NCBI GenBank assembly: GCA_963576565.1
Contig: OY755042.1
Location: 9,745,813-9,809,812 of the forward strand
DNA from: Aspidapion aeneum
Taxonomy: Eukaryota > Arthropoda > Insecta > Coleoptera > Brentidae
DNA length: 64,000 bases
Direction of reading: 5' to 3'
Every line of letters begins with the position of its first letter. The first letter of the stretch is position 1. The notes beneath the pieces are model-generated. The model saw nothing but the letters and a program-made list of their open reading frames with translations, made no database searches and was not told where the DNA came from. A program made the position numbers and the translations under genes. Positions 55,080 through 64,000 of this stretch are shown in pieces.

Positions 55080-55678
55080 TTCTTATTAGAGGATTCTCCT
55101 AATATGGAGAGCCCCAAATTAGGACTCCCTAAACTCCCCATAATAGGAGACCCAGTCCTCTAAGGTTCATAACTTCAAACCATAAATATCATGTTTGTAT
55201 TATTGAAAATAAACATATGGCATCAATGTTGTCTCTACAAAGTTTCGATTAATAAAAAAACAAGTCATTAATTACTAACCTTACCGTAGCCATTAATTAA
55301 AACGGATAACACAAATAAACTTTCTAAATATTTCTATTCAGATAACGTGGGCCCATACTTTCATGTTTTTAATAAAACAGGTGATCATTGCTGCAATATA
55401 GGCAACCTAACATACTCTACAAAATACAGTACGCGCGATTGGTCGTATACCCTCATTGTCTGAGATTTTGGATCTCCCCAAATTAGTAAACCTCCCCATA
55501 TTAGGCGACTTTCCTCTACACTTTTAATATTGAAAGTGAATAAAACAAATTCTAGTTCGTAGGTGCAGAAAAAGATGTTTTTGTTTAAATAAGGGGCAGC
55601 GCTTTTTCCAATTGCCTCAGGCAACCAAAAAGTTAGGCCACAGCCTACCTAGGTAGGCTGTGGTTCGGCACGCCCCTG

Positions 55679-56016
55679 TTCAAGCAATACATTCATTTTC
55701 AATTCAATTCAATATATTTATTTACAGCTTCCTTTTGTATAATTAACAATTTTTCTTTTCGCACCATTTTGCAGTAAATAAATATATTTTGTATGCATTT
55801 TAAAGTCCCAGGGACTTGTTTGCAAATTTTCTTGAATAAAATAGATAGCTAAATTTTCTTGACTCATTTTCTCAAATTTTCTCGATGTTATCATTGGTAG
55901 TCGATAAAACCAATGACTACATAACTAAAAAAGTATAGTACAGAGAGCATAGAGTGCGTTAAGTTTAATTCTGTCCGCTATTTTGGAGGTAGACAAGAAA
56001 TATTTCTACCAAAAAG
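55679..56016. other. Nothing recognised
   Basis: AT-rich DNA between two hAT elements. A TTCAATATATTTATTTACAG string at 55709 resembles the start of some retroposon 3' ends but has no partner. Confidence 0.35.
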
Positions 56017-56403
56017 CAGTGGCGTCTGTTACAGGGAGGGCAACGGGGCAGTGCCCTCCCAAAACTATGTCTAGTTCTTTTTTTTTAGTCTGTGGTTAAC
56101 TGGGTAAACTTTTTTAGCGTAAATAACTACAAGCCGGCAGCACCGCGCGGGACAAGATTTCAATTTCACCCGTTTTTCAGCGGTGTATGTGTGGCTGTTC
56201 TCGCGCGGGGACGGGAGGAATGTTTGTTTTAGTTGACGTCGGCCAAATTTATTATGCCAAACCGTTCGTTGCCCTTCCTACGTGTTGCCGGTTCTATCCT
56301 TAGTAAAGACGTTTGAGTTTGTTTTTATTTGAGGTACGCCAGGGTCAGTAGTTAAAAACCTTGCCGGTCGCGTATCCATTGTTTGTTTTTGTTTGTTTTC
56401 AAA

Positions 56404-56541
56404 ATGGAAAGAAATACCGTCGATTATATAATTAACTGTGTAAATTTAATTACGTTGACATATGAACTTCGATTACAAATAAAATCTTTAGCGCCACATA
56501 GACCGGACCTAAAAGTCCTAAAAATTAACCAAAATTTTCGT
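56404..56541 (+). pseudogene. hAT (ZMYM1-like) transposase, exon 1 remnant
   Basis: Reads MERNTVDYIINCVNLITLTY, then ELRLQIKSLAPHRPDLKVLK and INQNFR, ending at a good GTAAGT donor. The IK-x-LG-x-x-RPDL-like motif corresponds to IKRLGRPTPEL in the copy at 44171-44566, in the region before the TTF-type finger. Confidence 0.65.
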
Positions 56542-56597
56542 GTAAGTAATAAAATATTATTATAATTAAGTGCGATTGTGAAAAACGAAATGCCTTT

Positions 56598-56965
56598 TTT
56601 GCTTTATTTGTCTTATTATGAACAATCCACCAAGTGATCATGCGTGGGTGGCAAAGGGAATGTGTGATATCAAGCACTTTAGAGAAAAGTTAAAGACACA
56701 AAGGAGGTGCCACTTATTTAAATAACCACATAGAATTTTCTATGCTAGACAAGACTGATATTATGTTCCAATTGAATAGTGCCTATAGGCAAAACATTAC
56801 CAAACATAATGAAAATGTGACAAAAAATAGACATATACTTAGTAGGTTAATAGACTGTTTAAAATTCTGTAGGATTTTTGAGGTTGCTCTACAGGGCAGG
56901 GCCAGGATGAGTCTGAAACGGGTGCTAATCCGAGCACTTTGCGCATGTAAAAGAAGGGCGAATAG
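56598..56965 (+). pseudogene. hAT (ZMYM1-like) transposase, exon 2 remnant
   Basis: In changing frames it reads CFICLIMNNPPSDHAWVAKG, then CDIKHFREKL, then QLNSAYRQNITKHNENVTKN, RHILSRLIDCLKFCRIFEVA and, after a frameshift near 56905, DESETGANPSTLRM and a stop. The order is the same as in the minus-strand copy at 43.0-44.6 kb. Several frame changes and stops make it dead. Confidence 0.8.
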
Positions 56966-57203
56966 ACTTTATCAATAAACAAATTAACTAAAAACTACGC
57001 CAAGTAGCTGCTTGTTTATAAAATGCTAAAATAAAATGGTTTAGGTAAGTTTTTTTATCGCCTTTTCCATGCAATATAAATTTCTGCCACCCCAATTTAT
57101 AACGTCACCAACCCCCACTGCTAAAAAGCGTGATCCATTTTCTGCAAAGTTTTATTAGTTCCCGCACAGTTTTCGGGTTTTTTGGCTTCATTAGGAGCAT
57201 GCC

Positions 57204-58509
57204 TAGGAAACTCAATGCAATTTGACAGATCGTTAGGTTAAAGTTCTCACTAAGCTCAAAAGAGGCGCTGCGGTCGCGCGTTTATTCCTTATTGTATTTT
57301 TTTTTTTTTTGAGAATTATCTGTGGCTTGGATTTTTCGTCTCCCTTTTTTTCAGGTAGAAAAACCTCTTCCACCGCATTTTATTTCGGGTTCATTTTAAA
57401 TCTATGTTTTTGGCTTATGTAGGTAATCTTTGCTGCTGTGACGCATTAAATTAAAATTTTGTTAAATTTGTAACTTTTGCAATTTTAAATATAAAAGAAT
57501 AAGAATTTCTAGTTGCTTTTCTGGGTGAAGTGTCTAAAGTTCAGACGAGTATAAAATGCATAGTTTTCCGAGACATTTTAACGTAAGTTTTCTTATTTTC
57601 TCCTTTGAGGTTAGATTGGCATTTGATAAAATTTGTATTGGTAGTGTCTTTTTAACTTCTTATCGCTTACTTTACGGAACTCTGAATACAGGTTTCCAAT
57701 GCCTGATAGGTGCCTTATTTGCCCATCAATTAAGCACAAATTTATTTTTTTTAATATTAAGTAAATAAAATTAACACTAAATTTGTGCTTAATTGATGGG
57801 TAAACGAGGGATTACCCAGCAGCGTAATGTACTTTGAATAAATGTATTCCTTAATTTTAAATCTTTATCTTTCCATAATCTAGTACCTGTGATTAATGTG
57901 GTTATAAGTTGATTTTTTTTATTGTTTTCAGCTTTTGGATTATATGTGCGACCACTGATAAGCTATGTATATACTACTTTGAAACATACCCTACACAACT
58001 TACATCCAAGGCGAGGAGGTACTTTTAAATCATGTCAGATTTTCGTCAAGCTGTTAAAAAGTAGACATTTAAGAATGATTCTCTTCACGAACAACTGTTT
58101 CATTATTTATTCACTCATCACTTACCAGAAATGTTAAAAGCAAATTTAAATATGCTAGATAGTGTTTGGTTTTTTATTATATTTTATTTTACCAATCAAT
58201 TAGACTATGTATTATTTCATCAATAGTTAGTAGTTAATTTGTAGCTTTTTTATAATAATAAAAACTCATTTAAAAAATGTTTTATTTATTGCACTTTATA
58301 TATTATTTTCAATCTGTTTATATCTTATAAAGACAGTGTATGTCTTTATAAAATATTGACCGATTAAAAATTTAAAAAAAAACTTTAAAATTAAAGAAAA
58401 TTTATTGTAAAAGGCGATTCAAATTTCCCGCCTTAACTTTTAGTTCGTCACTAAGCTCTGCAGTGGGCGCCACAGAGCTAACGACCTGTCAAACAGCCGG
58501 AGTTGCCTA
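57204..58509. mobile_element. Possible TIR element with splice-bounded pieces
   Basis: The left region TAGGAAACTC...TTTGACAGATCGTTAG and the right region CTAACGACCTGTCAAA...GGAGTTGCCTA are inverted with gaps. Inside is a short open piece starting MHSFPRHFN at 57556 that ends at a GTAAGT donor, and a TTTTCAG acceptor near 57931. I do not recognise the coding. The ends and class are uncertain. Confidence 0.4.
57716..57809. repeat. Near-perfect 26-bp-stem hairpin
   Basis: GCCCATCAATTAAGCACAAA followed by TTTA pairs with its complement ending near 57809, with one mismatch in 26 and a loop of about 40 bases. Its size suits a small-RNA precursor, but in this context a tiny inverted insertion is equally likely. 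Confidence 0.75.
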
Positions 58510-58828
58510 TCTAATTAAAACTCACTGAACCGCGCCGCAAATCCTTTATCTATGATTGGGAGGGCGGGGGCCCAAACGGACCAACCGAACCGACCTCCCC
58601 TTTCTTGTCCAAGTATATGCTTCTTAATTTAACAAATGGTGCGCAGTTTATAATATTATTTTAAATATGTTTAACTCAAGTATACATATATCTATTGTGG
58701 TATGTAGCAAAATTGTAGGCCAGGGCAACAAAATATTATTCCTTGTTGGACAAAAAAAGCATTTTTTTTAGTCAAAGATAAATTCCTTTGTAACAAAAAT
58801 ATTCATCAGTTTGCCTAAAGTATAGGTA

Positions 58829-60422
58829 GGGGAGACCGGGGTCAGTTGTTACGATTTTTACAAATCTATTTTTTATATTTTCCCCATTAATACGACAAAT
58901 TTTATTCTAACGCATATTTATTTGCCAACATTTAACTCATTAAAAAAATATATGTTTTAATTATTTAAACTACCACAAACAAAGTTATAAATAATTTAGG
59001 TAAGTAAAGCACAATGTCACAAGTTACCCCGATCCGGGGTTGGTTGTTACACTGATGAGGTTAGTTGTGACAAGCTTGTATTTTTACATCTCATCGTCAG
59101 AACTGCAATTGAAACAAATGAAAAATCGTTTTTTATCTTTGCATTCCAGATGCGCTCATTTAGAACACAGTACATTGTACCCATTTTTCTTTTGGCCGTG
59201 AATTTGAAAAAGGTTCACCGCAAGTGGCAAAAAACCTCCTCTTCATCTTTAGAGCTGCTAGAAGTTTTTTTAATTTTGTTTTTGTAAATGCTTATTTTTG
59301 CGCCTAACAGTTTTGCTTTCTGCTTCAATTCTTGCATTTCCTTTTCTTTATATACATTTTCCAACTCTTTTTTATTAGGTGTGTCATTCCAGATGGCAGC
59401 CCGCCCGCACTTTCGTCCTTTTCTGGTGCTTTAGGTGATGGTCGTAAATCTCGAGGGGAGGAGTGCGATTGTACTTTAAAAGGTCCATGTAAATTATCAG
59501 GTGCTTAGTTGTCTATTTTCTTATTTATATCGGGTAATACTGGAGATAAATTCACTATAACAGGTGAATTCGGAGGTGTTGCTTCTTGAACGATTTCGGG
59601 TTCTTTTGGTACTGGCTCTTCAATATTTGGATTCGAACGTTCTGTTACAGGAGCAGGAAGAAACTCGTCTTCTCCGGAAATGTTTATGTTGACGGGGAAA
59701 ACTCTACTTACTTTAAATCCAGCCTGAATATTCTTCGGGGTTGCCGCCAACAATAGAGCATCTTTTGCAATTTTCCCGGGTTATGGCGCATACAGAAATC
59801 GCAACCAGTATTTATATACTTTTTAAGAGGTTAATAGATAGATCGTTCCAGTGGCTGGAATTTATGGGAGTTATGCGGAGGCATGGAAATTACTACAACT
59901 CCATTTTCTCTGCAAAAGTTCTCAGTTTTGCGTTTATAGGTCCTCATTTTCCTTCCTAAAACAATCTCTTATGATAAATCCACATTGTAAAATTTACTAT
60001 GGGGTAAGTCATTACAGGAACAACCTGCCCCATAGAAGGTGTCACAACTAACCCCATCAGACATTTGGCTAATATTTTTATGATATTTTTTTAGATACGG
60101 TAAATAACCAAATAAAAATAGCGGTTTATGGAAGAACATACCTGATAGCTTACATTGATGTCTTAATCAAATTATTTTCACTAACACACAAAAATGCATA
60201 AAAGAATAGTTTTCAATATAAGAATTTACTTTTGGACGTAAAAAACACATTAATCATCAACACGCGTACGAATCTGAAGGGAACTAAACCAAAGTACGAG
60301 ACGACAAAGCTGACGCAACGACTCTTAAAACGCACTTGTCGCGGCACTCTTGCCATGTATACAGCTATCAGTAAAAGCTGCTGTAACAACTTACCCCTGT
60401 AACAACTAACCCCGGTCTCCCC
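58829..60422 (-). mobile_element. Pogo/Tigger-like element, 1.59 kb
   Basis: TIRs of about 25 bp begin GGGGAGACCGGGGTCAGTTG, with the complement at the right end, flanked by TA on both sides (58827-58828 and 60423-60424). A second TIR-like module (GTTAGTTGTGAC and its complements) occurs internally near 59060 and 60040, suggesting deletion between modules. The minus strand carries the C-terminal half of the transposase. Confidence 0.88.
59190..59960 (-). pseudogene. Pogo/Tigger transposase, DDE end and PHD-like tail
   Basis: In order on the minus strand: ENGVVVISMPPHNSHKFQPL, then ERSIY-stop-PLKKYINT, LLLAATPKNIQAGFKVSRVF and PVNINISGEDEFLPAPVTER, an acidic/proline-rich linker, and further down GEPFSNSRPKEKWVQCTV. 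H-x-SH-x-LQPLD is the signature around the third catalytic Asp of pogo DDE enzymes; here the expected D is an E, which would inactivate it if correct. TPKNI-x-x-GF-x-x-x-x-x-x-P is the conserved tail. Several frameshifts and a stop are present, and the zinc-knuckle tail has lost one frame and its final Cys/His residues. Confidence 0.88.
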
Positions 60423-60467
60423 TACGCGTACTTATTAGTATATTAGTAGATCCCTACATGTACTAAA

Positions 60468-60679
60468 ATGGGTAGCGGTAAAACAATTTCTTTGGATGTT
60501 AGAAATATAAAACGTAGACGTTATCAAGGTGGAGAGAAACAAAACCAAATAGTTCGGAGTTTGCTATTAAATAAATCTAGTGTATCCCAAATAATTAAAC
60601 GATTAGGAAAAAGGGGATGACTAAAATCCAAGAAGAATACCAGGAGAGGTCGAAAAAAACCACAAACAGCGCCGTACGC
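60468..60679 (+). pseudogene. Tc1-like transposase, N-terminal helix-turn-helix fragment
   Basis: Starts MGSGKTISLDVRNIKRRRYQ and continues GGEKQNQIVRSLLLNKSSVS, then QIIKRLGKRG, stop, LKSKKNTRRGRKK. This is the first DNA-binding helix-turn-helix and following basic/GRPR-like linker of Tc1/mariner transposases. A TGA at 60618-60620 interrupts it, and the sequence is cut off near 60680 by a G-rich repeat, so the second HTH and the DDE domain are missing. It begins about 45 bp outside the right TIR of the neighbouring pogo element, and its own TIRs are not visible. Confidence 0.85.
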
Positions 60680-60870
60680 AGAAATGAATCCTGGGGGGGG
60701 GCTGAGCGCGGATCGATACGCAGAGATGGATCCTGGGGGGCGGGGCTTGAGCGCAGATAGATATATTTTAATGTTGATTTTTGAAGAAAATTTAAGTTTT
60801 AGGGGTCAATATTTAGTGGTTCTGGGGGAGCTTCAACCACTGCGTACACCACTACAACAGAAAGAGATGA
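60680..60870. repeat. G-rich element with about 43-bp duplicated start
   Basis: A TACGCAGAAATGAATCCTGG / TACGCAGAGATGGATCCTGG pair is repeated in tandem, each followed by a G run and TGAGCGCGGAT-like text. A GCGTACACCACTAC string near 60850 may be the other end. It truncates the Tc1 fragment. Confidence 0.5.
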
Positions 60871-61393
60871 CGAGAATAAAATTCAGTGGCATTATTTTGA
60901 CAGAAATTAAATAAAAATAAAATAAACTTACATATTTTTTTGAACAGAACCCGCAGTAAAATGAAAGCGTAATGTTAATAAGTTTTACTACTAAGATTTA
61001 ATTAGGTACTTACTTTAGGCAAAAAGAAAACTATATTTTATATATTTTTCTAAAATAAAAACATGTTAGAAAACGTGATGTGTGTATCTTTTAAGTAATA
61101 AAAAACTCTAAACTTGAAAAATACGTATCTTTAAAATTGCAAGAGAAAATAAAACTATTTTTTTTATTACCTTAAACCATTGGCGTAGCTAGCCTTGCTT
61201 TTCAGGGGGGGCCGTGGCCCCGGTCTATCTTGAACAAAAAGCAAACGTAGGTTTTAAAGAGTCGTGCAAAGTGTGCAATGAATAAAAAAAAAATAAGCGC
61301 ATTAAATGTTCTAATATTTTAATATAACAAATTTAATAATACATTTACCAACTTATTTATATGTATACACAGGAAGTATATAATTCAGCAATT

Positions 61394-61798
61394 CTACAAA
61401 GAAAGTTTTCTACGTCGCTGACTGAAAGCGTCTACCACACTGTCTAAGTCGACCTCAACATCTTTTTCTATGAATAACAATGACAAACCTGAGTGTCTCT
61501 CTTGAGTCATAGTTGTTCTAAGCCAATTAAAAACTCTCCTCATGGCAGAGAAAGACCTCTCGCAAGTTGCACTTCAAATTGGAAGAATACTCGCAATTTT
61601 GAAAAGTTGGTAGAGGTTTGGATAGGTGTTTTCTGCTATATGTTGTTTGATAGAATCATGACCAACAGTTTGATTTAACCGAAAAATACAATTCTTTAAA
61701 ACGGTCATTTCTGCTCTTAGAGCAGAAGTATTAATATTAAAAATTTCCCGGTATTGCTCGACGAATTTATTCCATTTAACGACGTGGGAAAACTTAAT
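61394..61798 (-). pseudogene. hAT transposase C-terminus
   Basis: About 135 codons with a single stop: IKFSHVVKWNKFVEQYREIF, then LKNCIFRLNQTVGHDSIKQH, YPNLYQLFKIASILPI, stop (61574-61576), SATCERSFSAMRRVFNWLRT, TMTQERHSGLSLLFIEKDVE, ending FSQRRRKLSL. A-T-x-ERSFS-x-M-x-R-x-x-x-WLR is the hallmark of the hAT C-terminal (dimerisation) region. The N-terminal finger and catalytic core are missing. One base change would restore this part, so decay is mild. Confidence 0.9.
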
Positions 61799-62051
61799 AT
61801 GAAAATGGTTATGAAATTGTCACCAAAATTGGAAAATTTCCATAATACACTAAACGCTAACCTCAAAAAAACTAAAAAGATTATTATATTTATTTTAGAA
61901 AAACAGTTTAAAAAGGTCTTTTATAACCTTACGACATCTACAACCCGATTTCGGAAACAGAGGGGCAAAGGTCGCTGTCTTTATTAAATGCGAAATTTAA
62001 CTTACACTTCTATAATATTTTACAAGATGTCGCCAATATGTATGAAATATT

Positions 62052-62119
62052 AGGGTCACTGCATCCTGGAAGCCTGGCGTCTCCAAGAAGACACTACGTC
62101 TTCGTGATGCAGTGACCCT
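62052..62119. mobile_element. 68-bp micro-TIR insertion with 10-bp duplication
   Basis: AGGGTCACTGCATC at the left and GATGCAGTGACCCT at the right are exact 14-bp complements around a 40-base centre. The element is flanked by the perfect direct repeat ATGAAATATT (62042-62051 and 62120-62129). It is far too short to code. It lies inside the hAT element at 61178-62453. Confidence 0.9.
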
Positions 62120-62582
62120 ATGAAATATTCAATATGCATAATTATGTTTAAATTTAAAAAATATTTTCGGGAAATTGCATAAGTGCAGAAAAGTTACCGA
62201 TAATTTAAAGACAAAAAGCCTAATTCCGCAAGACAAGGGCTTTTTCCTGAAATGTAAACATTATCTGAATGATTTTAAATTTTAATGCACCTATTTTATT
62301 TGAATATTTCCCGAATAATAATAGAAAAGTATGTATTTTCAGCGTCATGTTCTTTTACTAGTAGTCGGTAGGGGAGGCCTAAAATATCTTAGGGGGGCCT
62401 GGGGGACTTAAGGAGGGCCAGCCCCCCCCTGCCCCCCCCTAACTACGCCAATGCCTTAAACAGATGCAAAGAGAAATGTTTCGACTAATTTTTAGGTTTT
62501 AGTTTTGGAACAGTGTCTAAAACAAAGATCAAAAAAATCATAATTTTTTACTAAGCCCCGTATAAAAACTGTTAGCATTTCG

Positions 62583-63470
62583 TACAAGACGCTAGCCCTA
62601 CCAAGTGTACTTTGGCTGCCTGGCTTCCGCATGCGCATTTACGTTTCCCAATTCCCAAAACTTGTCACACAACAAAAACATTCCCCAACAGAGATGTCTG
62701 TACAAAAGGAAATATCGAAAATACAATATATCGAAAATCACTAACAGTAAATTTCCGAACCTTCACCTAACCTGACCCTGACCTAATCTAACTCAACCTA
62801 ATCGGACGTAACCACACGAACCGAACCAAAGCAAACTGAACCAACAATTTTTTTCAAAAAAAAACTTTCCTGACTTCTTTCTCGGGATCCTAGTGTGAAT
62901 CCGAACCGAACCGAACCTATCCAAACCTAACCATACCCAACTAAACCTAATTAGCAGCAGTGGCGCACCCAGGAATATGTCTTTGGGGGGGGGGAGGCCT
63001 CTTGGGGGGGGCCGAAGCCTCATGATGTCGAATTTTAAGGTATTTTTTGTGTTTTTTTAAGAAATATGTGGAAAATAGGTAAAAAATCTAAGGCTTGCCC
63101 CCCCCCCTGGGTGCGCCCATGTTAGTGTTGTAGTTTAGTTTGGTTAGGTTAGGTTTGGTTCGGTTTAGTTAGGTTCGGTTCGGTTCGGTTCGGTTCGGAT
63201 TTACATCCTCTAGGATCCCGGGTAGGAAGTCAGGAAAGTTTTTTTTTTGAAAAAAATTATTGGTTCAGTTTGCTTTGGTTCGGTTCAGTTAGATGTAATT
63301 AGTTTTCGTTAGGTTAGGTTTATGAAACTTTCTATTTTCATGTGGTTAGAAATCAAGTGAAAATCACCCTGCTCATCTATTGTATCTATACATGACGTAA
63401 ATAATATTGGTAGATCTGCGCATGCGGAAGTCAGGCAGCCAAAGTACACTTGGTATGGCTAGCGTGTTGT
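62583..63470. mobile_element. Foldback element with pentamer-rich arms, copy 3
   Basis: Starts TACAAGACGCTAGC and ends GCTAGCGTGTTGT. Flanks GCATTTCG (62575-62582) and GGATTTCG (63471-63478) match at 7 of 8 bases. The arms show the same pentamers and CCTAGGATCCCGGG-type block as copies 1 and 2, but the outer 60 bp differ (GTGTACTTTGGCTGCCTGGC instead of GTCCACTTCC...), so this is a subfamily. A G/C-run element is inserted at its exact centre (about 62957-63118). Confidence 0.88.
62957..63118. mobile_element. hAT-type MITE at the foldback centre
   Basis: The left end CAGTGGCGCACCCAGG and the right end CCTGGGTGCGCCCATG are near-exact TIRs of hAT type, with long G and C runs inside. The interior GAAATATGTGGAAAATAGGT is related (inverted) to the TATTTTCCACATATTTC text of the insertions at 10583 and 41257. 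Comparison with copy 2 (AATTAGCAGTACGTG) shows that the insertion broke the palindrome's loop. The duplication is blurred. Confidence 0.8.
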
Positions 63471-63585
63471 GGATTTCGTGGATGACAGCTACATACGATA
63501 CATAAATCGATTCTTGTCAACACAACTACATATCAAGCATCATAAGTATGTTTAATTGATTTTCTTTTGTGGCGAAAATCAATTA

Positions 63586-64000
63586 CAGTGAAACCTCCTA
63601 CAAGCGGACAATCACGGTTTCGTTGATTTTGTCCGCTTATTGAAGGTGTCCGCTTCTGGGAGAAAACTACGAAATTTGAATATATATTTATTAACAATTT
63701 GCGCTGCTTGAGTTTTTCCGATATTAAATTAATTTTTTCAACGCTCTTTTGTGCTGATAGATGTTCCTTCTCCGCAACGTTAACAAATTTTTTCACGTAA
63801 ACTTGAAAGTTTTTTATTAGGCGCCATTTCAAAGAGATCTATTGCTACCCAACTGAACAATAAAAATGTGTTCTGTGATAAAAATAAAACATACCAGTCC
63901 CACCGAATAAAATAAGTTGTAAATACGACAGAAGTATTTAGTTTCCGCATTAAAACGGAAAGACGTGATTCCCGGCTGCAAAGTGCCTTGTTCCCAACAT
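63586..64000 (-). mobile_element. Pogo-like element, one end in window
   Basis: CAGTGAAACCTCCTACAAGC preceded by TA (63584-63585) is a typical pogo-family TIR, followed by an inverted echo (GTCCGCTTATTGAAGGTGTC). On the minus strand, 63670-63832 reads KKFVNVAEKEHLSAQKSVEK, then INLISEKLKQRK, which could be the coiled C-terminal tail of its transposase. The other end is beyond the window, so the assignment of the coding part is tentative. Confidence 0.55.

Larger units (their letters stand above)
54027..55516 (-). mobile_element. Tigger/pogo-like element, internally deleted
   Basis: TIRs of 25 bp with one or two mismatches begin GAGGAGAGTCGCCTAATATG, flanked by TA on both sides (54025-54026 and 55517-55518), as expected for Tc1/mariner/pogo. 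The only coding left is the transposase tail at 54885-55079. Extra copies of the TIR module (CTCCTAATATGGAGAG) lie near 55095. A hairpin-ended repeat has inserted at 54395-54852. Confidence 0.8.
51741..55678. mobile_element. Outer hAT-type TIR pair, 3.9 kb nest
   Basis: CAGGGGCGTGCC at 51741 and its exact complement GGCACGCCCCTG ending at 55678. Both sub-terminal regions contain GCCTCAGGCAACCA. No 8-bp duplication is clear (TTTGAAGT against TTCAAGCA). Inside lie a decayed tRNA-bearing repeat, two MITEs, a G/C-run junction near 53757-53860, and a Tigger-like element that itself holds a hairpin-ended repeat. No transposase for the outer element survives. Confidence 0.6.
56017..57120 (+). mobile_element. 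ZMYM1-like hAT element, 1.1 kb deletion derivative
   Basis: The left end CAGTGGCGTCTGTTAC and the right end GTCACCAACCCCCACTG are imperfect TIRs. The flanks CCAAAAAG (56009-56016) and CTAAAAAG (57121-57128) match at 7 of 8 bases. The transposase N-terminal exon and a broken second exon are on the + strand. The catalytic C-terminal half is deleted. Confidence 0.78.
61178..62453 (-). mobile_element. hAT element with perfect 8-bp duplication, 1.28 kb
   Basis: Ends CATTGGCGTAGCTAG and CTAACTACGCCAATG, with the target duplication CCTTAAAC at 61170-61177 and 62454-62461. G-rich and C-rich tracts lie just inside the ends. The minus strand holds the transposase C-terminal part (61394-61798) and a short upstream scrap (SDLCPSVSEIG, near 61925-61975). 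A 68-bp micro-element (62052-62119) inserted into its 5' region. The unmutated duplication suggests a rather recent insertion of an already deleted copy. Confidence 0.92.

Noticed and set aside
59741..60051. Plus-strand open frames across the pogo element
   Set aside because: The minus strand carries the recognisable DDE and TPKNIQAGF motifs here; the + frames are shadows.

Overview
The window is an AT-rich animal genome segment, almost certainly arthropod and most likely insect. The only host gene I can support is the 3' end of a CD36-family (scavenger receptor class B) gene on the + strand, an exon at 5415-5488 and the terminal exon at 14167-14500, joined by an 8.7 kb intron. Everything else is transposon-derived or low-complexity. 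The transposon set (jockey-clade LINE, ZMYM1-like hAT, pogo/Tigger, Tc1, THAP/P-like elements and many MITEs) fits an insect such as a beetle or hemipteran. The order cannot be settled from this sequence.

Layout. 1-5.4 kb: upstream intron or flank with a perfect 20-bp-TIR MITE, a foldback with an 11-bp target duplication and a GC-rich TIR element. 5.4-14.5 kb: the CD36 intron, holding a hairpin-ended repeat, a 1.62 kb tandem duplication, a foldback that landed in one duplicate (filled and empty site side by side), hAT MITEs and nested MITEs. 14.6-28.4 kb: tandem TIR elements, several very large palindromes (the largest 1.7 kb), a (CCGAA)n array and a 403-bp repeat carrying a tRNA-like fold. 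28.5-33 kb: a broken P-element-like transposase followed by about eight 366-bp tandem units apparently derived from it. 34-47 kb: jockey LINE fragments, a 2 kb TIR element, a hAT remnant without its left end, a ZMYM1-like hAT relic and a THAP element nested in a foldback. 47-56 kb: foldback MITEs, two tandem arrays (about 130 and 129 bp), and a four-level nest inside a hAT-type TIR pair. 56-64 kb: a second ZMYM1-like hAT, a pogo/Tigger relic with a PHD-like tail, a Tc1 N-terminus, a hAT with a perfect 8-bp target duplication, and a third foldback copy.

No transposase looks intact. The coding remnants have stops, frameshifts or internal deletions, so the region appears to be a graveyard. Long, well-preserved inverted repeats are unusually dense, and several families occur in two or more copies, which lets insertion sites be read directly. 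Distances and similarity statements come from reading by eye; no alignment or database search was run.
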